A DNA stretch of 64,000 nt, taken from positions 1 through 64,000 of the forward strand of contig JAQWRT010000045.1 of NCBI GenBank assembly GCA_029243605.1, read 5' to 3'. The stretch comes from Myxococcota bacterium. GTDB lineage: Bacteria; Myxococcota_A; UBA9160; UBA4427. The stretch's first letter is position 1. The number at the start of each line of letters is the position of its first letter. A program made the position numbers and the translations under genes. Of this stretch, positions 44,437 through 54,187 are shown in pieces. Under the pieces are notes generated by a model, which ran no database searches, had not been told where the DNA came from, and was given only the letters and a program-made list of their open reading frames with translations.

Positions 44437-46572
44437 ATGCCGAGATTTCCGGAAAAAACGATCGCTGGCATGGCGCAGCGTGGATCACTCTGGGCAGTAC
44501 CGAAAGCCCTGCTCGGCTTGATCTTGGCGGTGTCCATCTACGCGCCTAGCCCATCGCTTGCCACCGCCCCCTTCGAATTAGAGAGTTCCGAACGCGAAGA
44601 CATTCGTATCGTAGGATTCGCAGCGGGGACGGAGACCATCGACGACACGGTTCCCGCCATCCTCGTCGACCAGCGACAGATCCAAGTCTCGATTCCCCAG
44701 GTACTCACAGATGCCTTGCGCGGGGTTCGCGACGTTGCCCTCCAGACCACCACCCCAGGCCAGGGCTCGCCTTTTATCCGAGGTCTGACAGGCTCGGGTG
44801 TTCTTAATCTGGTGGATGGGATGAGGCTCAACAATGCGATCTACCGCTCCGCTCCCACCCCTTATCTTTCCCTCGTCGAACCCCGCCTGGTCAACCGGAT
44901 CGAGATCGTGCGCGGTCCCGCATCGGTTCGTCACGGCAGCGATGCCATGGGAGGAGTCATCCAACTCCACACACGCCGACCAGAGTTCGAAGGCAAGGAC
45001 TGGGAAATACAAAGCCTCGTGGAAGGAATTTTCAATTCTGCCGACCTCGCCAGAGGCATACGCGCCGAACTCGAGGGCGGGAACCAGACGATTGGCCTGC
45101 GGGGCGGGTTCTCCGGTCTCGAAACCGGAAATCTCGAGGGGGGCGGCGATACCGGGAGGCAAATACCCAGCGCGTACAGCAGCCTGGGCGGTGACTTCGC
45201 CTTGGAGTGGAGGCCTACTTCAAACAGGACGTTCTCTCTCGATGTCCAGTATGCCGAGCAGCCCAAAAGTCCCCGCTACGACGAGATGAGTGCGGGCTTC
45301 AATCAGCCGCTCCCCTCCTCTTCCGAATTCTACTACGAACCCCTGGCGCGACTCTTCACTCGAATCGGACTAAAGGAAGAGAACCCGACCCGCTACTTCG
45401 ACAGCCTCGATCTGAATATCGCCTTCCAAAAGATCCGGGATGATCGTCGAACCCGCGCCTACCAGAGCGATATCGAAGTCAGGGAGCAGAACACGAGTGA
45501 ACTCTTAGGCATTACGCTGGGAGCAGAAAAGGATTTCGGTATCGGCTTTCAAGTCCATTGGGGAGTCGATGCGTACCTAGATTGGGTCTCAAGCGCGCGC
45601 CAGAAAAAGAACCTCCAAACCGATATGTCTTCCAGCGCACCTTCGCGATTCCCGAATGGGTCGAGGATGAACACCTATGGAGCCTTCGCCGACATCTCCT
45701 TCGCGCTCCTTCCTTCACTTACTCTGGACGGTGGCCTTCGCTACAGCTACATCGATACCGAAATCGCGGCCACCGCAGCCTCTCCCCAAGGACGCAGTCA
45801 ACTCAACGATCTCACCGGATCGATCGGCCTGCTCTTTGAACCTTGGGTCAATACCGAGTTCATTGCGAGCTTCCGGCGGGGGTTTCGGGCCCCCAATATT
45901 TTCGACCTGGGAACCCTTGGGCCGAGGCCTGGCAATCGTTACAACGAGCCGAGTGACAACCTTACCCCCGAGGTGATCTATACGACTGATCTCGGCTTTC
46001 GTCATCTCGGCGAAATCGCCCAAACCGAGATCTTCTTCTACTACTCGCACTACGACAACAAAATCGAGTCCATTGATACGAATCGAAAAACACCGGACGG
46101 CCGAGACATCGTCCAGAGTGCCAATACAGCGGAGGTCAAGATCACGGGGATCGAAGCCTTTGAGACGATTCGGCTCAATGAATCCGTCGCGATGGAGTTC
46201 TCGTTCTTTTGGACTTGGGGCGAGCAATCGCTTCTCGGCGGTGGCTTCGAACCCGCCGATCGAATCCCCCCCCTACAGGGCAGGCTCGGGTTTCCATGGC
46301 AAGCAAGTGACCGCCTTTGGATCGAGCCCTTCATGCGCTTCGCTGCGAGTCAACCCAGGTTGAGCGAACGCGATAGACGAGACCCTCGGATCAACCCCCT
46401 TGGATCTCCAAGCTGGGCCACTTTCAATATCCAGGGCCACTACCGCTGGGACGACCAAATGAGCTTCTCGGCCGAACTTCGGAATCTCACCAACGCGAAT
46501 TACCGAGAGCACGGATCGGGAATCCAAGCCCAGGGGATCGGGCTCGCTTTTTCGTTTCGCCTGACCTACTGA
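44437..46572 (+). CDS. TonB-dependent outer-membrane receptor
   Basis: 711 residues from ATG 44437 (GTG 44434 is adjacent). A signal segment (LLGLILAVSIYAPSPSLA) is followed by the plug domain: SIPQVLTDALRGV, PFIRGLTGSGVLNLVDGMRL and RLVNRIEIVRGPASVRHGSD. A 22-strand barrel follows to the terminal LAFSFRLTY. The TonB box is not obvious. It takes up an iron complex, vitamin or oligosaccharide with TonB energy. Its immediate position after the P-domain PEP-CTERM gene implies a shared function, perhaps capture and import of the same ligand. Confidence 0.92.
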   Translation: MPRFPEKTIAGMAQRGSLWAVPKALLGLILAVSIYAPSPSLATAPFELESSEREDIRIVGFAAGTETIDDTVPAILVDQRQIQVSIPQVLTDALRGVRDVALQTTTPGQGSPFIRGLTGSGVLNLVDGMRLNNAIYRSAPTPYLSLVEPRLVNRIEIVRGPASVRHGSDAMGGVIQLHTRRPEFEGKDWEIQSLVEGIFNSADLARGIRAELEGGNQTIGLRGGFSGLETGNLEGGGDTGRQIPSAYSSLGGDFALEWRPTSNRTFSLDVQYAEQPKSPRYDEMSAGFNQPLPSSSEFYYEPLARLFTRIGLKEENPTRYFDSLDLNIAFQKIRDDRRTRAYQSDIEVREQNTSELLGITLGAEKDFGIGFQVHWGVDAYLDWVSSARQKKNLQTDMSSSAPSRFPNGSRMNTYGAFADISFALLPSLTLDGGLRYSYIDTEIAATAASPQGRSQLNDLTGSIGLLFEPWVNTEFIASFRRGFRAPNIFDLGTLGPRPGNRYNEPSDNLTPEVIYTTDLGFRHLGEIAQTEIFFYYSHYDNKIESIDTNRKTPDGRDIVQSANTAEVKITGIEAFETIRLNESVAMEFSFFWTWGEQSLLGGGFEPADRIPPLQGRLGFPWQASDRLWIEPFMRFAASQPRLSERDRRDPRINPLGSPSWATFNIQGHYRWDDQMSFSAELRNLTNANYREHGSGIQAQGIGLAFSFRLTY

Positions 46573-46668
46573 AAGCGTTCACCCGCTTCCCGCCATCGAG
46601 CCAAGCCCGCGAAGCTATTCCCGAGCCGTAGCTCTCGATTCAGCTCGCTCTTGAGCGGCCCGGTCGAG

Positions 46669-47184
46669 TTAGCGCTCTACCCGAATTCGGACCATTTGAA
46701 CCGGATCCACGGGTCGGTCTTGGGCATTGGTCGGGGTCTTCTCGATCTTTGCCACCACGTCCATGCCATCGGTCACACGTCCGAAGACGGGGTGCTTGGA
46801 AGGCCCGGGAGAAAACCAGTCGAGGTAGTCATTATGCACCGTGTTGATGAAGAACTGGCAGCTACCGCTATTGGGTCGACCCGTATTCGCCATGGAAAGC
46901 GTCCCCGGCTCGTTGGAGAACTGGGCCCCATCAGGGTGCTCATCGGCAATGGTTCCATTCGGGCTATCACCCGTTCCCGCCCGACCGCTCTCTGGATCAC
47001 GGCTATGGGGGCAGCCGAATTGCAGCATGAAGCTGTTGATCACGCGATGAAAGTGAAGACCGTCGTAGAAACCGCTCTCCACAAGATCGAGAAAATTACC
47101 AGCCGTGACCGGCATCTCATCTAGAAAAAGTTCAACGGTGATTTCGCCTTCGGACGTTTCGAGGATTGCATTGGGGTTTGCCAT
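46669..47184 (-). CDS. Cyclophilin-type peptidyl-prolyl isomerase
   Basis: 171 residues from ATG 47184. The cyclophilin core is intact: [52 protein letters not shown] (with the QFFI catalytic strand) and [18 protein letters not shown]. No signal peptide, so cytoplasmic. The short bacterial family member accelerates proline isomerisation during folding. It lies 31 nt after the lipoprotein gene on the same strand. Nothing unusual apart from a Cys in QFGCPHSRD where many have G-D-P. Confidence 0.92.
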   Translation of the reverse strand: MANPNAILETSEGEITVELFLDEMPVTAGNFLDLVESGFYDGLHFHRVINSFMLQFGCPHSRDPESGRAGTGDSPNGTIADEHPDGAQFSNEPGTLSMANTGRPNSGSCQFFINTVHNDYLDWFSPGPSKHPVFGRVTDGMDVVAKIEKTPTNAQDRPVDPVQMVRIRVER

Positions 47185-47215
47185 GCCATACGGATAACAT
47201 TTCCGAGCCCACGAA

Positions 47216-48016
47216 TCACCCTTCGGGAGTCGGAATTTCGCCAAGCGCGCTGAGTTGCTCTATCTGCCGACGAACCCCTCCAGCCCACTCTCCGAAAATC
47301 ATGCGCAAGGCGCCCAGCTGAGAGACCCCCTCACTGACGTAGTAGTCATGATCGCCTCTAATCTGCCGAGCATCCGCCATTTGAATAATCGAACTCCCGG
47401 TCGATGCGTCGATAAAATCGACAAAAAGGGTCATCTGGCCCGAATCGTCGACGATTTCCATGGCCGACGGAGGCTGATTGATCATGGAGGCTACCGAAAT
47501 CACCAGATCGATAATTTGCCCTCTTAAAATGAGAACTCCTTCTTTGTTGCCCTCGACCGCACCCACCGTGACTTCATCAAAATGTCCCGTCGCGATGAGC
47601 TGGCTCTTCAGGTAGTCGAGGTAAACGGTCTCCATCACTCCCCGAGCCGAACCCGTAAGCGGATAATTCGGATCGAGAGGCTCGTAAGTTCCGAAGGCCT
47701 GATTGCCAACACGCCGCAAGCCCGGGTCTTGCCTATAACTTATGCTCAACGGCTCGATGACAACTCTCTTATAACTATCCATGTCCACGCCTGGGCGCAG
47801 AAAGGTCGCCTGAAAAGGCGCCCAGCGTGTCTGGTGCAGTCCATCGAGGGTGCTCGTCCCTTCTCCGGATTTGTAGTAGATCCCGGAACTGTTTGGACTG
47901 ACACAACCGAAGGCCCCTACGAGCATCACCCCAAGAACTAAGCGAGTCGACACGAGCGTATTCCACTTTCGTTTCGGCTCGTTTTTTCCCCAGCTGGTAT
48001 CAATGCTCTTGATCAT
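47216..48016 (-). CDS. Lipoprotein, DUF3313-like
   Basis: 266 residues from ATG 48016, which has a strong GAGGAGG 7 nt upstream. Lipobox GAFGC near residue 37. The mature part ([20 protein letters not shown], then a long central stretch and [20 protein letters not shown]) resembles the DUF3313 group of secreted lipoproteins. I am fairly but not fully sure of the family. Function unknown. It is divergent from the permease. Confidence 0.65.
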   Translation of the reverse strand: MIKSIDTSWGKNEPKRKWNTLVSTRLVLGVMLVGAFGCVSPNSSGIYYKSGEGTSTLDGLHQTRWAPFQATFLRPGVDMDSYKRVVIEPLSISYRQDPGLRRVGNQAFGTYEPLDPNYPLTGSARGVMETVYLDYLKSQLIATGHFDEVTVGAVEGNKEGVLILRGQIIDLVISVASMINQPPSAMEIVDDSGQMTLFVDFIDASTGSSIIQMADARQIRGDHDYYVSEGVSQLGALRMIFGEWAGGVRRQIEQLSALGEIPTPEG

Positions 48017-48194
48017 CTTGAGTCCTCCTCGGAAAAGTCCGAAACCCTGTTGCTTGCAATGCGTAGCCCCAAGGATATCCCTTCGGTGGAAACTGAAAAA
48101 GGATGAAGCAAGCACCCGCCCGAAAAACTCGACCCCCCCCGAGGCGACGACCTCCCTGCCGGGCAGGACTGCCGGCACGCGTTAGAATACGCGA

Positions 48195-49526
48195 ATGAGT
48201 GAAGACTCCCGACTGAGAAAGACTCTCGGCCCGTTCACCCTCTGGGGACTCGGGGTCGGCTATGTCATCAGTGGCGAATATTTTGGCTGGAACCTGGGCC
48301 TCCCCATCGGCGGCAGCTACGGAATGCTCGCCGCGACGGTCCTCGTCACCTTCATGTATGTCAGCTTTATCCTGAGTTACACCGAACTGGCTTGCGCCAT
48401 CCCCAGAGCCGGTGGTGCTTTCGTGTACTGCGCTCGAGCTTTTGGCCCACTCGGAGGGTGCGTGGGGGGCCTTGTTCAGATCATCGAATTCGTCTTCGCA
48501 CCTCCAGCCATCGCAATGGCTGTAGCCGCTTATATCCATCAACGATTCGGCGGCATCCCTGTGGAGGGAATCGCCGTAGGCGCCTACCTGGTCTTCACCG
48601 GCCTCAACGCCTGGGGTGTCCGCCAGGCGGCTCTCTTTGAGTTAACTGTGACGCTCCTCGCGGTGGGTGAACTCCTGCTCTTCTGCGGTCTCACCATTCC
48701 TTCTTTCACTTGGGCGAATTTCTCGATAGATCCTCTCCCCAACGGCTACTCAGGAATCTTCGCCTGCCTTCCTTTCGCGATCTGGTTCTACCTGGCCATC
48801 GAGGGGGTAGCCAATGCCGCCGAAGAAACCCGCAACCCTCAGCGCAACGTGGCCCTTGGTTTCGGTACCGCCATGTTCACCCTGGTCATCCTCGCCCTCG
48901 CCGTCTTCTTCAGCGCGACAGGCGTAGCCGGCTGGGAAAAAATCGTCTACCCCGTACCCGGCGCCGAGGCCAGCGATGCTCCCCTTCCACTGGCCCTCGC
49001 TCTCGTCGTGGGAAGCGATTCAGTCTGGTACACGCTGCTCCTGGGCGTTGGCCTGCTGGGTCTGATCGCTTCGTTTCATGGCATCATCTTCGCCGCGGGC
49101 CGAGCCACCTTCGAATTCGGTCGCTCAGGCTTCGCACCGAAAATTCTTGCGCGCATTCATTCCAGCAGCGGAACACCACGAATAGCCCTGGCCGTGAACC
49201 TTGTGGCGGGGGTTATCGCCATCCTTTCGGGAAAAACAGCAGACATCATTACGTTGGCCTGCTTCGGCGCTGTATCCCTCTATATCCTTTCCATGACCGC
49301 CCTGATCCGGCTGCGTAAGATCGAGAGGGACCTACCGAGACCCTTCAAGGCCGTTGGCTACCCTTATCTCGCCATACTCGCTCTTGGCCTGGCCTCGCTT
49401 TGCTTCGTCTCACTCTTCTACTACAACCCGAAAATCGGTTTTCTATTCACAGGCCTCGTGAGTCTCGGCCTCGTCTATTACGCCCTGCGCGGTCGTCACC
49501 AGTTGATCACCGACTGGGCCAAATAG
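48195..49526 (+). CDS. Amino-acid/ethanolamine permease (APC superfamily)
   Basis: 443 residues, twelve membrane helices. The opening LWGLGVGYVISGEYFGWNLG is the signature of the ethanolamine permease branch, and FVFAPPAIAMAVAAYIHQ and GVANAAEETRNPQRNVALGF continue the APC pattern. It would import ethanolamine or a similar amino alcohol or amino acid by proton symport. No ethanolamine ammonia-lyase genes are in the window. Twenty-two bases separate it from the carboxylesterase, which may therefore be co-transcribed. Confidence 0.82.
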   Translation: MSEDSRLRKTLGPFTLWGLGVGYVISGEYFGWNLGLPIGGSYGMLAATVLVTFMYVSFILSYTELACAIPRAGGAFVYCARAFGPLGGCVGGLVQIIEFVFAPPAIAMAVAAYIHQRFGGIPVEGIAVGAYLVFTGLNAWGVRQAALFELTVTLLAVGELLLFCGLTIPSFTWANFSIDPLPNGYSGIFACLPFAIWFYLAIEGVANAAEETRNPQRNVALGFGTAMFTLVILALAVFFSATGVAGWEKIVYPVPGAEASDAPLPLALALVVGSDSVWYTLLLGVGLLGLIASFHGIIFAAGRATFEFGRSGFAPKILARIHSSSGTPRIALAVNLVAGVIAILSGKTADIITLACFGAVSLYILSMTALIRLRKIERDLPRPFKAVGYPYLAILALGLASLCFVSLFYYNPKIGFLFTGLVSLGLVYYALRGRHQLITDWAK

Positions 49527-49548
49527 AAAACTCGAAGTCCTGTCTCCT

Positions 49549-51402
49549 ATGAAAGCTATTCCCATGCCCAAGCGCCTACCCCTCGTTGTTCTCTCCCTCT
49601 GTCTCTCTGGGCTCTTATTGCCAGCCTGCAGCCCTCGAAACCAAAAGCCACCCGAAGCTGAGCCAGCCAGCGAACGTGTCCTGCCCCAGGGAAAACTCAT
49701 TGGTTACCGTGCCTCGAATGGCGTGCTGGGCTGGGTGGGTGTCCCCTACGCGGCGCCCCCAGTGGGTGAGCTTCGTTGGCGGGCCCCTCGTCCGGCCAAG
49801 CCATGGCAGGGCTCGCGTAAAGCCACGGAGACCGGGACTGCCTGCCTGCAACGAGGGTCCTGGCTGGGCGGAGCCCCAGCCGAGTCAATTGGAAAGGTCT
49901 TCGGATCCGAAGACTGCCTGTTCGTGAATATCTGGGCACCCGAAAAAGTCCCCGATGAAGGCCTGCCCGTCATGGTCTGGATCCATGGCGGTGGCAACAC
50001 GACCGGCCACGGCGGTTCCTACGATTTCAGTCAAATGGCCGAGCGCTTCGATCTCGTCATGATCAGCTTCAATTATCGGCTGGGCGGGCTGGGTTGGTTC
50101 TACCAACCGGCGCTCTGGAGCGAAGGAGACGACACTCTCGACCGCTCGGGAAATTACGGCCTGCTTGATCAGATAGAATTGTTGCGGTGGGTTCAAGCCA
50201 ACATTGCGGCCTTCGGAGGCGACCCCAACAGGGTCAGCATTTTCGGAGAATCAGCGGGCGGGCAGAACACCCTGGCCCTGATGATTTCTCCTCTGGCCAC
50301 TGGTCTCTTCCAGGGTGCGATCGCCCAGAGCGGATATACGAACAGCGTCGAGCCCGAAGAAGCTAGCCAAATTGCGACCGCGACATCGCGGCAGACTGGC
50401 TCGGCAACTAGCGGCGATATGCTGGTCTACTGGCTTCAGGAATCCGAGCTGGCAGATTCTCGGCAGGCCGCTTTGCAACAAGCCCAGACCATGCCTCCGG
50501 CAGATCTCGCCAAGTTTCTCCGCTCGCTGAGCCCAGACGAACTCGTCATGGGATATTACGCGGAGAGCGACAGCCACGGCGCACCAATCATGATCCAGGA
50601 CGGAACCGTGATCCCCTCCCAGGGGATCGCTGCAGCGTATCGCCAGGGAGAAATTCATCCAGTTCCCCTGATCGCGGGGACCAATCGCGATGAAAATAAT
50701 CTTTGGCTCGCTCTCAGCCCCGAACTCGTCAACGACTATTTTGGAGCTTTCTATCGGCCAAAAGATGAGGACCGCTACCGCTACTTTTCCGAATACCGAG
50801 CCAAGGGTTGGAAGTCGCGGGGCGCCGACGATCCAAGCCGCTGGACCCGCGCGGCGGGCGGACAGGCCTTTGCCTATCGCTGGGACTGGGACGAAGAACC
50901 CGACAGTGTCTGGGGGGATTTTTCGCTCCTAGTGGGAGCCGCCCACGGTCTCGAAACTACTTTCTTGACGGGCATCTTCCCCCAAGATGGCCTGGCTGGT
51001 TTGATTTTTACCAAATCAAACGCGAAAGGCAGGCTTGCGCTCTCCCGCACCATGCAATCGTATTGGGCGGAGTTCGCTTATACAGGAAACCCTGGCCGGG
51101 GCCGAGGAGAGGACCTGCCCAATTGGACAGCCTGGGATCTCGCCGACGGCGGCGACAAATTCATAATTCTCGATACGGCCGCAGGCGGGGGCGTCCGCAT
51201 GTCAAAAGATGAGGTCTTCCTTGAAGAGATCCTGATAGCGGCAGCCGACGACGAACGCGCCCAGAGCGAAGAAGACATCTGCTGGCTCGTCTACCTGAAT
51301 CTCAAGGATGAGCCGAATTATCAGCGGCCCCAGTATCTCGACTGGGCCCAAGGGCGATGCGCAGACTTCCCCCCAGCCCACTTCGATGCCAAAGCCGATT
51401 GA
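49549..51402 (+). CDS. Type-B carboxylesterase lipoprotein
   Basis: 617 residues. Lipobox LLLPAC (~residues 20-25) makes it an exported lipoprotein. The alpha/beta-hydrolase elements of the type-B family are in order: EDCLFVNIWAPE, WIHGGGNTTGHGG (oxyanion hole), the nucleophile elbow FGESAGGQNTLA (~225-236), acidic residue near GTNRDENNLW and the catalytic His in GAAHGLETTFL. Substrates of such enzymes are carboxyl esters of many kinds. The neighbouring permease hints at hydrolysis of an ester or amide of an amino alcohol. That is inference. Confidence 0.88.
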   Translation: MKAIPMPKRLPLVVLSLCLSGLLLPACSPRNQKPPEAEPASERVLPQGKLIGYRASNGVLGWVGVPYAAPPVGELRWRAPRPAKPWQGSRKATETGTACLQRGSWLGGAPAESIGKVFGSEDCLFVNIWAPEKVPDEGLPVMVWIHGGGNTTGHGGSYDFSQMAERFDLVMISFNYRLGGLGWFYQPALWSEGDDTLDRSGNYGLLDQIELLRWVQANIAAFGGDPNRVSIFGESAGGQNTLALMISPLATGLFQGAIAQSGYTNSVEPEEASQIATATSRQTGSATSGDMLVYWLQESELADSRQAALQQAQTMPPADLAKFLRSLSPDELVMGYYAESDSHGAPIMIQDGTVIPSQGIAAAYRQGEIHPVPLIAGTNRDENNLWLALSPELVNDYFGAFYRPKDEDRYRYFSEYRAKGWKSRGADDPSRWTRAAGGQAFAYRWDWDEEPDSVWGDFSLLVGAAHGLETTFLTGIFPQDGLAGLIFTKSNAKGRLALSRTMQSYWAEFAYTGNPGRGRGEDLPNWTAWDLADGGDKFIILDTAAGGGVRMSKDEVFLEEILIAAADDERAQSEEDICWLVYLNLKDEPNYQRPQYLDWAQGRCADFPPAHFDAKAD

Positions 51403-51408
51403 TCCGCG

Positions 51409-53025
51409 CTACCGGGCTTCGAGACCGGCATCCTCGAAGCAACCCTTCCAACCCGCCTCCTCGAAGCGGGCACGGCTACAGGGTGCCGAGCGAGGGATAT
51501 AGTCTCGAAGCTCCGGGGGGACGAAGCCGCCATTGAGCGCGAAGGCGATTCGTCGAGCAAAGGGATTCTCACGGTAGACCATGCGGTAGGTCAGTTGGCC
51601 GTCTAGGTAGGGTCCCCAGTCAATCCATGAAGCATCGACCCCTTCGAGATTTTCCGGCTTATGCGTTGTGTCGGAAATCACCAGGGTATAGAAGCCTGCT
51701 TCGTCTTCTTTAAGCTCTTGCTCGAGCATGCAATCCTGCGCGCTACCAGACCAGATATTGTAAGTGCAGAGTGTGAAAAGTCGGATGTCCATGCCCGGAG
51801 AGCTCACGGGTTGACCTTCACGTGAATCAGCTGTCTTTAGATTCTTCGCTCGTACGATGAAAATATCGCCATGCCGACGGCTGAAGAAGGTGGCCAGATA
51901 TTGAACGTCGGCATTAGCAAGAGTATCCGAGGGACTGTCGAAATTCGAAGACGTGCTCCATGCCGCCGGGTAGACGGCCCTATGGTCCGCGATGGGGAGA
52001 ACCGGGAACAGGATATCCGTCTCGGCGTGCATCTCGCCCGGCAGGAAGGGTTCGCACTCTTCGAAATGTTGGCTCTCCCTGCCGTCTGCCCCATAAATAG
52101 TCAGAGCAGGAAGAGGGACCCCACCCGAGTTGGGTCCATCTCCAAGGTCCGACGCATAGAGGCGAAGCATATTCCAGACCCAACGAGTCGGGCGAATGCC
52201 ACTTTTACGTGCACCCACATAATAGGTATTGGGGGCGGAGTCGAGCGGGGGCTGATCGAAAACGAGCCAAGCCGTGTAATAGTTGGGCGTATCTTTTCCG
52301 GGAACTTCTCGAAAGGGATTTACACTCCCCTCATCGGGACCGAGATCGATATCGCGCAGGGTTCGAAGGTTGTTGAGATCTTCGTCGTTGGGGTGGAACG
52401 CGAAATACCGAGCCCTCGGATACTGGCCGCGTATCTTCACGCGACCGCCCGGCTCCACGGGAAACATGCCCGGCGGTGCCTCTTCCGCCTTGCCTACCCA
52501 AAACCGTTGGGCGAAATAATTGCCCCCTGATATGTCCGGGAGATTGGGGAAGTGATTGAAAGTCAGGGGATTGCCCACACTCGGCCAAGCCGGGCAGCGC
52601 CCTGCCCTCGACGCCAAGCTCCCCACGTTATAACGACCGTCCCCAAGCCGGAGCCCGCACTCCTCGGCAATATAATCCGCGATACGGCCCTGAACTCCCG
52701 CCAGTTCTGGGTCGCGGAGAATCGCGAAGGTCTGGCTCATGGGGACCTTGCCGTCCACTGCATTCAGCCAAGCCGCAAAGGTATCCCGGAGCGTTGTGAG
52801 ATCATTTCGGATCTCGTCGGGAGACGAAGCGAGCAGCGTCTCAAGCACGCGCACGTGCCCTGCCAGTTCCGGAAATTCCCGAGTATCAACATCCCCCTGG
52901 TTCACCCCAGCGAGGGTCGAACAAAACTCAGGCGATTCGTCGGCCACAGCCGGAGCGGTCCACCCAGAAAATCCGAGTAAAAAGACCACCAGAATAAGCA
53001 GAGACCCCACAGACGGGAGCAGCAC
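51409..53025 (-). CDS. Secreted protein of unknown function
   Basis: About 538 residues from GTG 53025, which has GGAGG 8 nt upstream; GTG 53034 abuts that site. Signal peptide (LLILVVFLLGF, cleavage near VADES). The mature protein includes VKIRGQYPRARYFAFHPNDE and LYASDLGDGPNSGGVPLPAL and has six or more Cys, consistent with an exported disulfide-bonded protein. The RGQYPxARYFxF segment is a pattern I have seen in conserved secreted proteins, but I cannot name a function. It is convergent with the carboxylesterase. Confidence 0.6.
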   Translation of the reverse strand: MLLPSVGSLLILVVFLLGFSGWTAPAVADESPEFCSTLAGVNQGDVDTREFPELAGHVRVLETLLASSPDEIRNDLTTLRDTFAAWLNAVDGKVPMSQTFAILRDPELAGVQGRIADYIAEECGLRLGDGRYNVGSLASRAGRCPAWPSVGNPLTFNHFPNLPDISGGNYFAQRFWVGKAEEAPPGMFPVEPGGRVKIRGQYPRARYFAFHPNDEDLNNLRTLRDIDLGPDEGSVNPFREVPGKDTPNYYTAWLVFDQPPLDSAPNTYYVGARKSGIRPTRWVWNMLRLYASDLGDGPNSGGVPLPALTIYGADGRESQHFEECEPFLPGEMHAETDILFPVLPIADHRAVYPAAWSTSSNFDSPSDTLANADVQYLATFFSRRHGDIFIVRAKNLKTADSREGQPVSSPGMDIRLFTLCTYNIWSGSAQDCMLEQELKEDEAGFYTLVISDTTHKPENLEGVDASWIDWGPYLDGQLTYRMVYRENPFARRIAFALNGGFVPPELRDYIPRSAPCSRARFEEAGWKGCFEDAGLEAR

Positions 53026-53052
53026 TCTATTCACCTCCGAACTGCAAGCCGG

Positions 53053-53934
53053 CTACATCATCGGCAGACTGGCGAGGTCGAAGGGCAATTCTCCCCGACC
53101 GATTCGAGAAGCCCGATCCTTGAGTGTCGCCTCGGTCTCTTCGTGGCCGAACATGATGACGAATTGCTGCTGCTGGATGCCTTTGAGACAGTGCCGCGCC
53201 AGATCATCCAGATCCTGAAAATTCAATTCCATGCCCGCCGCCTTCGCGGCATCCTTGAATTGGTCGATGGTCGGTGCCGGGACAGCCGGCTCCGCTTCGC
53301 GCGCCAATTCATCGGGCCGATTGCGAGCCGTCGTCCAGATGCCCGTCTCGAGCAAACCGCCCGAGGGATAGAAAATCGATGCCCGCAATTGGGTCTGCTC
53401 CATCTGTAGTTGGGCGTCTAGGCATTCGGTGATCGTCGAAACCGCGGCCTTGCTCGATGCATAGACCGATTGGAAGGGGAGCGGAGAAATACCTCCATCC
53501 CCGGAAGACGTATTGATGACATGGCCCTCTTCACCCGACGCGATCATGCGCGGCACGAAAGCCTGGACACCATAAATAACTCCCATGATGTTGACGCCAT
53601 GAACCCAGAGCCAGTCATTGGGGGTCGTCTCCCAGACATTCGCCGAGGGAGCGGCAACGCCAGCATTATTGAATAGAAGGTGACAGGCCCCATGGGCCTC
53701 AAATACCTGATCAGCCAGAGCGTTGACCGATTCACTATCCGAAACATCCGTGACGAATCCCTTGATGTCGGCTCCTGAATCAGCAAATTCCGAGACCGTT
53801 GAATTCAGGACGCTTTCCTCCACATCGCCGATGACGACCTTCGCACCTTCGGCAACGAGCGCCCCAACCAATGCTTTTCCTATCCCTCCAGCTCCGCCTG
53901 TGACGACCGCGACTTTCCCGTTCAAGTCCTTCAT
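53053..53934 (-). CDS. Short-chain dehydrogenase/reductase
   Basis: 293 residues from ATG 53934 with GGAG upstream. Cofactor motif TGGAGGIGKALVGAL, Asp in IGDVEE (NAD preference), LFNNAGVAA, Ser in NTSSGDGG and catalytic YASSKAAVSTI. The C-terminal extension (~residues 200-293) is longer than a classical SDR and is the lid of the group that acts on bulky alcohols. It is divergent from the OYE gene across a 14-bp palindrome, so the two are probably co-regulated. Confidence 0.88.
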   Translation of the reverse strand: MKDLNGKVAVVTGGAGGIGKALVGALVAEGAKVVIGDVEESVLNSTVSEFADSGADIKGFVTDVSDSESVNALADQVFEAHGACHLLFNNAGVAAPSANVWETTPNDWLWVHGVNIMGVIYGVQAFVPRMIASGEEGHVINTSSGDGGISPLPFQSVYASSKAAVSTITECLDAQLQMEQTQLRASIFYPSGGLLETGIWTTARNRPDELAREAEPAVPAPTIDQFKDAAKAAGMELNFQDLDDLARHCLKGIQQQQFVIMFGHEETEATLKDRASRIGRGELPFDLASLPMM

Positions 53935-54081
53935 GGATCTCCAATCTCCTTCTTGATTTGTCTCAAGCCTACCACTCTCATTGACCTCTGCGTCGGGCGG
54001 ACTCACTGGCCCGAGAGTCTTCGCAGCCAGACTGTCCAAAACCGTACAGACAACCAAAATCCGTAGGCGGAGTGTAACGCC

Positions 54082-54095
54082 TTGTCAGGTGACAA
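54082..54095. promoter_or_regulatory. Palindromic operator candidate TTGTCA-GG-TGACAA
   Basis: TTGTCA (54082-54087) and TGACAA (54090-54095) are perfect inverted arms with a GG spacer, located between the divergent SDR (start 53934) and the OYE gene (start 54188). This is the spacing and position expected for a dimeric repressor such as TetR, MarR or GntR. A TetR gene is at 58228-58890, but I find no second copy of the site near it. Confidence 0.45.
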
Positions 54096-54187
54096 CCGCC
54101 CAAGCCAGCCGCAGATGCTACATACTGAGGAGAGAATCCAATCCCACCCACCAGGCCGAGTCGGCTCGACACGCACGGAACGCCCAA

